Source: Narthecium ossifragum (lineage: Eukaryota; Streptophyta; Magnoliopsida; Dioscoreales; Nartheciaceae). From it: a stretch of 64,000 nt of DNA. Below are positions 58,662 to 64,000 of the stretch, piece after piece. The translations under genes were made by a program, and so were the position numbers. Where the stretch lies: positions 15,743,888 through 15,807,887 of the forward strand of contig OY986966.1 of assembly GCA_963920575.1 (NCBI GenBank), written 5' to 3'. Every line of letters begins with the position of its first letter. Position 1 is the stretch's first letter. Below the pieces are notes generated by a model. That model was not told the DNA's origin. It saw only the letters and a program-made list of their open reading frames with translations, and searched no databases.

Positions 58662-58815
58662 GAAGAAACTTCAAGAATCAATAGCCAACTTCCGCGAGTG
58701 GATCTGGATCCACCCGGGTCTCATTATTTCTTGAAGAACTTCAAGAATCAATAGCCACTCCCAACGGGTGGATTGAAATCCACGTGGGTTGTGCTATCTC
58801 TTGAAGAACTTTCAA
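58662..58815 (+). repeat. ~68-bp tandem duplication
   Basis: CTTCAAGAATCAATAGCCA then GTGGAT..CCAC..GGGT and CTTGAAGAACTT occurs twice (about 58668 and 58738). The first copy is at the end of a chance ORF. Confidence 0.7.
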
Positions 58816-59159
58816 GAACACGAAGAACGCGAAGAACAAATTTTTAGATTTTCAGAGCTCAGCCTCCTCTCTTTCAGAGTGTGGCTTTGCTCTCAAATGC
58901 CTCTTCTCCTCTTTGCCTTCACCCCCCTCCCCCTCTATTTATAGGTGTTAGGAGAGGTTGGTTAGGCTGATTTTAGATTTGAATTTTGGTTGGGGAGTTG
59001 AGATTTGGGTGGTTAAGATGATAGGATTTAGGTGGTTTAGATTTACGGTTGGGGATATCAAATCTATTTGAATTCAAATCATGAATTTGAGTTTCAAATT
59101 TTATATATTTGTTCAACTTTTGAATATTTTATTGAATTTTCAAATATTTGAACATGTCG

Positions 59160-60145
59160 TAGATACTTTACCCTAATGCCCTTGGGCAAGGGTAAATTAC
59201 CAGGATACCCTTTTTATCGGTCATATATGTTTTTGGACCGAAATACCCCCAAAGCAGGTAGAGGTGCCTTTACATATATATTTTTGGACCATTATACCCT
59301 TAGAGGTTTTAAAATGACCAAAATACCCTCGCCCCCATAGCTTATGTAGAATGCCATCAAAGCTTTACAAAGGCTGATATGAGGGTGAAATTACCAAAAT
59401 ACCCTTTTTGGTGCTCTGGTTGGTGTAAAGTCCATATATGTTTTGGACAATAATACCCCTAAAGCAGATGATACTTTAAAGGGCGGAGGACATATTTGTC
59501 ATGCGTACGTGAAAATGTGCATTTTAGAGTAAATGACCAAAATACCCCCGGGGGGCTAAATGCCCAAAATACCACTTTTCATGTTTTGGTTTGTGTAGGA
59601 TGCCTTCAAAACCATCATGAACTAGTTTGGAATGTTGTAGTTGGGTCAAGCCTATATTTGGCTAGAATAACCAAAATACCCCTAGAAGGTAAAACTTACC
59701 GAAATGCCTTTTATGCTTTCGGTTTGTATAAGATGCTATAAAAACCATACGGGGATATTTCTTAGATATTGTAGGGATCCTGAACACATATTTTAGTCAA
59801 AATTCCCAAAATACCCTTGGTGGACAAAATTACCAAAATGCCCCCTAGTCCTTTTAATTTAAGTAGGATGTTATCTGAACGATATAAAAGGCATGATGGA
59901 GTATAGGAGAGAGTGTAATAATATATTTCACTTAAATCCCCAAAATACCCTTGATGTGATAAAATTACCAAAATGCCCCTATATCGACTTAGCTTTTGTA
60001 GGATACCGTAAAAGCTATATAGGGTTATGATAGGATATTTTAGAGAGTCCGGGTATGTATTTTGCCCTGAATTCCTAAAATACCCTTGGGCGGGTAAAAT
60101 TACCAAAACGCCCTTTGTTCTCCCGATTTGTGTCGGATACCATCA
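59160..60145 (+). repeat. Tandem array, seven or more degenerate units
   Basis: Units share AAAATACCCTTGG..AAAATTACCAAAATGCCC and a middle with TGT(A/G)TAGGAT. Starts near 59162, 59314, 59520, 59660, 59808, 59941 and 60072, period about 130-155 bp. The right units are best preserved. Confidence 0.8.
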
Positions 60146-60301
60146 AAACCGTGGAGAATCGCATATAGAGCAGTGTATGTGTGCTCTATGAGCATTCGGG
60201 TTTGTATGCTTGGTGATGTGTCTTTGAGGAGTGTCTAAGACGAGTAGAGGCAATTTTGTGGATACTCTGAAATTTGACCTTAGTCAAAATTGGTGTCTAC
60301 A

Positions 60302-63300
60302 GAGATGCAACTGGTGGCGGCGGCCCATGGTAGCAGAGAAGACGTCTACATGGAAGAGGTAGAGGAGGCTATAGGGAAGCAGAAAAGGGTTAGATGTGAG
60401 TCTCCCAAGGTTGCAGAGCACAACCCAACGCAACTGGTTACCCATGAATAGCTTTCTGGTGTGGAATTGCCACGGGCTAGGCCTGATTAGCGTTGCTCGG
60501 CTTTGCAGTAGATTGATCAGGGAGAGGCGTGTGGAGATGTTATTTTTGTTGGAGGCTGTAGTACTTGAAGAACACATCCCATCAATTCAGGCGACCCTTG
60601 GTGATGAGTGGAATTCATTTTTTCTGCCTTCAAGGGGGAGGAAAGGGGGGATCTTGGCGGTATGGAAGAATAGCTTCGATCATGCTTCCTTCACCTTCCT
60701 AACAGACCAGGCGATTCATGGGGTTTTTACTCTCGGTAGCCATGGGCAATGGTTTGTTTCAGTTGTTTATGGGGGAAGAACCGGGAGGGAACTGGCTCAG
60801 CTTTGGAGGGTGCTAGAGACCTTTAATTGCAGTGGGTGGCCACACCTTATTATAGGTGATTTCAACGTTGTGGCAGCTCCATCGGAGAAGAGGGGAGGGA
60901 AGCCATTTAGATATTCGAGATCTGTCCAAGACTTCCTTAAGTTTATAGCTGTGGATGGCTTGGTGGATCTGGTGTAACCGGCGGCTGGGGAGGGCTCGTG
61001 TGCTAGAAAGGATGGACCGGGCGTTGTGTAACCAAGAGTGGCGCAGATGGTTCTCTGAGGCTACAGTTCGACACCTTCAAAGGTATGGGTCTGACCATCG
61101 CCCTTTGTCGTTATGCTTGGATGCAGAGAAATGAGTGAGAGGCCCACTCCATTTAGATGACAACAATTTTGGATCAATACACCAGAGTTCAGCCAGGTTG
61201 TCCGCCGGGCTTGGAGTAGAGATAGACGTGGATCGATGTAGTATGTTTTTAGAGGAAAGCTGAAAGAAGTAAAAAATAATGTCAAGTCTTGGAGCAAGCA
61301 AGATGGATTGGATCTCCTCAACTCCTAGCAATTCATTCCTCAATAGATTCAGGGATTGGATTTGCTTGAAGAGGAAGAGGGGCTTTCTGATGAGCTGCAA
61401 GGAAGACTTCGAAGCTTGGAGAATGAACTGGTGAATGTTTACATGAAACAGGGCCATTTTTTAGCACAACATCGGTGGAAAAAGTGGGTACAGGATGGGA
61501 ACTCAAATTCTCGCCTTTTCCATCAATCGCTACTGCAACCTAGTTACCAGTCAAGGGTGTTTGAGGTGTGAAATGCTGAGAACACTGTATTGTCAGCACA
61601 TGAGGAGGTGGCTGGGGTCTTTCAGGAGCATTACTCTAGTCTCTGGAGATGTACTGATGTCGCTAGATTGCCAAATCTACTTGATTTGCCGAGGATCTCA
61701 GATGAGGGTAAGTTGTTAATGGAGAAGGAGGTCATAGAGCAGGAAATCCTTTGTGTGCTCAAGCAGATGGGGAAGCACAAATCGCCTGGTCCTGATGGGC
61801 TCCCCGTAGAGGTTTTCCTTCGCTATTGGGATGTCATGAAGCATGATATGTGTGGATTGGTGGGGAATTTCTTTGCTTCGGGGTCTCTACGGCCAGGATG
61901 GAACAACACTTTTGTTTGCTATGTTCCTAAGTGCCGGAATCCTAGGCGGGTGAAGGACTATAGACCAATTAGCTTGGGTAATTTGGTCTATAAGCTGATC
62001 TCATCGACCCTAGCTAATAGACTGAAACCATTTCTTGGGGAGTTAATTTCATTGGAGCAATCGACCTTTGTTGAAGACAGGGTGATACTGGATAATATTG
62101 GCACTGCCCAAGAAGTCATTAACTCACAGCAATTTGCTTCAGCGGATAATGCTTTGATGGCAATTAAGGTTGACCTTAAGTCCACTTATGATTTTGTAAG
62201 TTGGTGGTTTCTCCGGGAAGCAATGCTGAAAATGGGACTTCCAGTGAAGTGGGTGGAGCTGGTCATGATATGTGTTACCTCTCCCCGCTTCTCCCTGATC
62301 ATCAATGGCAAGGTTACGGGGTTTTTCAAGTCTACTAGAGGGTTGTGGCAGGGGGACTCAATATCCCCATACCTCTTTCTATTGGTGCAGGAAGTTCTTT
62401 CGTCACTTCTACGGCAACCCCTTCTTGCCCTGGAAGGTGTCTCTTATGCTCACGGGAAGGTCAAGGTATCCCATTTACTTTTGGCTGATGATTGTCTGTT
62501 CATTACGAAAGCTGGCAGGGAAGAAGCTCAGAAGTTATTAAATGTTCTAAGGCAATTCAAACTAATGTCGGGCCTTGAGCTAAACCCGGAGAAATCAAGT
62601 GTCAAGTTTTCACCGAAGACCCCGGAGAGGTGCCGGCGCAGGGCTATACGATACTTGGGGTTCGGGGAGAAAGAGGTGGCTTGGAGGTACTTGGGCGTGC
62701 CACTGAACTCTAGTAGACTGAAGGTGGGAGATTTTAATTATGTTTTAGATGCAGTCCAGTCGAGATTGGGTGCTTGGAGAGCCATGAAGTTATCGGAGGC
62801 AGGCCGTGTGACGTTGGCTAAAGCAGTTCTTCAAGCACTACCCATATTCCTTATGTCTGCGGTTCAGGTGCCAATCTTAGTCCTAAGATAGGTGGAGATG
62901 ATAATCCGACATTTCCTATGGCAGCGAAAGAGAGGAGGCCTTTCGGTTGTGGCCTGGTCTACTGTCTGCAGTCCGAAGGAGAGGGGAGGATTGGGGTTGC
63001 GAGACTTGCTACGCTGGCAGCTAGCCTTACAAATGAAGCGTATTGCGCGGCTTGTCGAGAAGACTGACTCTATATGGACCAGGGTGGTTAGGGGAAAGTA
63101 CAGAGTAATTGGCTGCCTACCACCTGATAACCTCCATCCCGTGCATCATTCATGTGGAAGGCTATATGTGCTGCAACAAGAAGGGTTCGGGAGGGGGGAG
63201 GGGGGGAATCGGCTGGTCGGTGGTAGCTGGGAGTGAGGTGGATGTGTTTCGGGACTGGTGGCTGCTAGATGGCCCATTGCAATCATCTGCACACATGTTT

Positions 63301-64000
63301 AAGGTACACGAAGAATTCTTACCCATTAATTTTCTCTTAGATTCAGCTGGTCAGTGGTGTAGGGACATTCTCTCATCCTACCTACACCCTGACATGGTGG
63401 AAGCAGCTATGTCTCTACAGGTCCTCCCGAGAGGTGCCGATGCTAGGCCGAGGTGGGCATGGAGTGTGTCGGGGAAGATCACCACCTCCCCTTGCTACCA
63501 ATACCTTGAGGACTGTGAGATTGGTAGAAAGGATGGCCAATTTAAGTGGTAGTGCTTATGGAGGCTATCGGTGGGGACCAGCGTAAAACAATTCCTTTGG
63601 CGTCTTGCCCATGGAAAGATGGTGACAAAGGCTCAGTTCTGGTCTTTATGTTTGTCAACTTATAAGTGTTGTGCTAGGTGTGGTATGGATGAAGATTCCT
63701 TAGATCACATCTTCTACAACTGTGGCTTCTCAAGGGCAGTCTGGGAAGCAATCCTTAGTGAGGTAGGGGACTTTGGGGAACTAAATCTTATTGTCCTGTT
63801 TGAAATCCTACAGCAGTCCATGAAAGGTGCCTATGGCAGACGAGCCAAGACAAGACTATCCTATACTATATGGTGGTTGTGGAAGCACCGGTGCCAGCAG
63901 GATTTTGTAGAGCAGGGAGGTGATGTGCAAAGCCTGGTTCGGTGTATAAATTGGCAGGTAAAAGAATTCTTGTTATTAAATCAACTGCCTAATGGGGTCT
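60302..64000 (+). pseudogene. LINE (L1-type) ORF1 end and ORF2: endonuclease, RT, zinc finger
   Basis: 60302-60449 is the ORF1 tail. ORF2 starts at ATG 60444 (MNSFLVWNCHGLG). The endonuclease has NCHGLG, GGILAVW, IIGDFNVV and, after a frameshift, YGSDHRPL (~61100). RT 61590-62891: KSPGPDGLPVEV, DYRPISLGN, DLKSTYDFV, GLWQGDSISPYLF and LLADDCLFI. The catalytic box is LADD where YADD or FADD is usual; the PGP and GDxxS motifs also deviate. A RNA-binding zinc finger (CCARCGMDEDSLDHIFYNC) lies at ~63670-63723. Stops and frameshifts occur at least at 60975, 61130, 61569, 62889, 63235 and 63550. The element runs off the window end. Its products would nick target DNA and prime reverse transcription. 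Confidence 0.88.

Larger units (their letters stand above)
58073..60301 (+). mobile_element. Solo LTR, family F, with tandem repeats
   Basis: TGTTCGACAA to GGTGTCTACA, 2229 bp, duplication GAGAT (58068-58072, 60302-60306). Another GAGAT-TGTGAG at 58154-58164 is an alternative start, but only 58073 restores the LINE frame. TATA (CTATTTATAGG) at 58935-58945. Contains a ~68-bp duplication (58662-58815) and a long tandem array (59160-60145). The TGTCTACA end resembles Tat/Ogre-type Gypsy LTRs. Confidence 0.7.

Noticed and set aside
58357..58734. 125-codon ORF with Gly/Leu repeats
   Set aside because: Built from a degenerate ~18-bp repeat inside LTR F; ends in the 68-bp duplication.

Overview
This is nuclear DNA from a flowering plant. 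The evidence is spliced genes with GT-AG introns, a plant mitochondrial-type PPR gene, and a dense nest of plant LTR retrotransposons primed by initiator-Met tRNA (primer-binding sites reading TGGTATCAGAGC). There is also a plant L1-type LINE and Mutator-like DNA elements. I cannot name the species. A 200-base run of N (25271-25470) is an assembly gap.

Layout. 1-0.57 kb: decayed plant-mobile-domain fragment. 1.9-5.7 kb: gag-only Copia element with chimeric LTRs. 5.7-9.6 kb: C-rich non-coding DNA split by a solo LTR (family B). 9.9-22.4 kb: a Ty3/Gypsy chromovirus (family C) inserted with a 5-bp duplication into what reads as the first coding exon of a host gene; it carries two nested solo LTRs (families D and B). 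22.8-25.3 kb: two Mutator-like elements, the second running into the gap. 25.5-26.9 kb: C-rich DNA. 27.2-39.3 kb: gene island with two intact minus-strand genes, an 8-exon GH31 glycosidase of the plant YihQ/sulfoquinovosidase-like type and a 3-exon P-class PPR gene. 39.4-43.3 kb: low-complexity and repeated DNA with short DELLA-like and EF-hand-like coding relics. 43.3-49 kb: family C LTR holding two solo D LTRs, one of which holds a Cassandra-like LTR with a 5S rRNA-derived segment. 49-64 kb: an L1-type LINE, broken by a minus-strand Gypsy element (itself hit by a D solo LTR and a Copia solo LTR) and by another solo LTR (family F), running off the window end.

No operon-like cooperation is expected. 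The two intact genes look independent: GH31 is a sugar or sulfosugar hydrolase and PPR an organelle RNA-binding protein. Everything else is transposable elements or relics. Most retroelements are solo LTRs with intact target-site duplications, and the stops in the Gypsy polyprotein are mostly CAG to TAG or TGG to TAG transitions, as expected from methylated-cytosine decay.

The most unusual signal is an array of paired, dyad-symmetric 8-bp cores (GATCGATC or a family-specific variant). In families B and D they sit at a nearly fixed 21-23 bp start-to-start spacing. Where a TATA-like box can be placed, the array lies upstream of it in the LTR. At least four LTR families show it, each with its own core.
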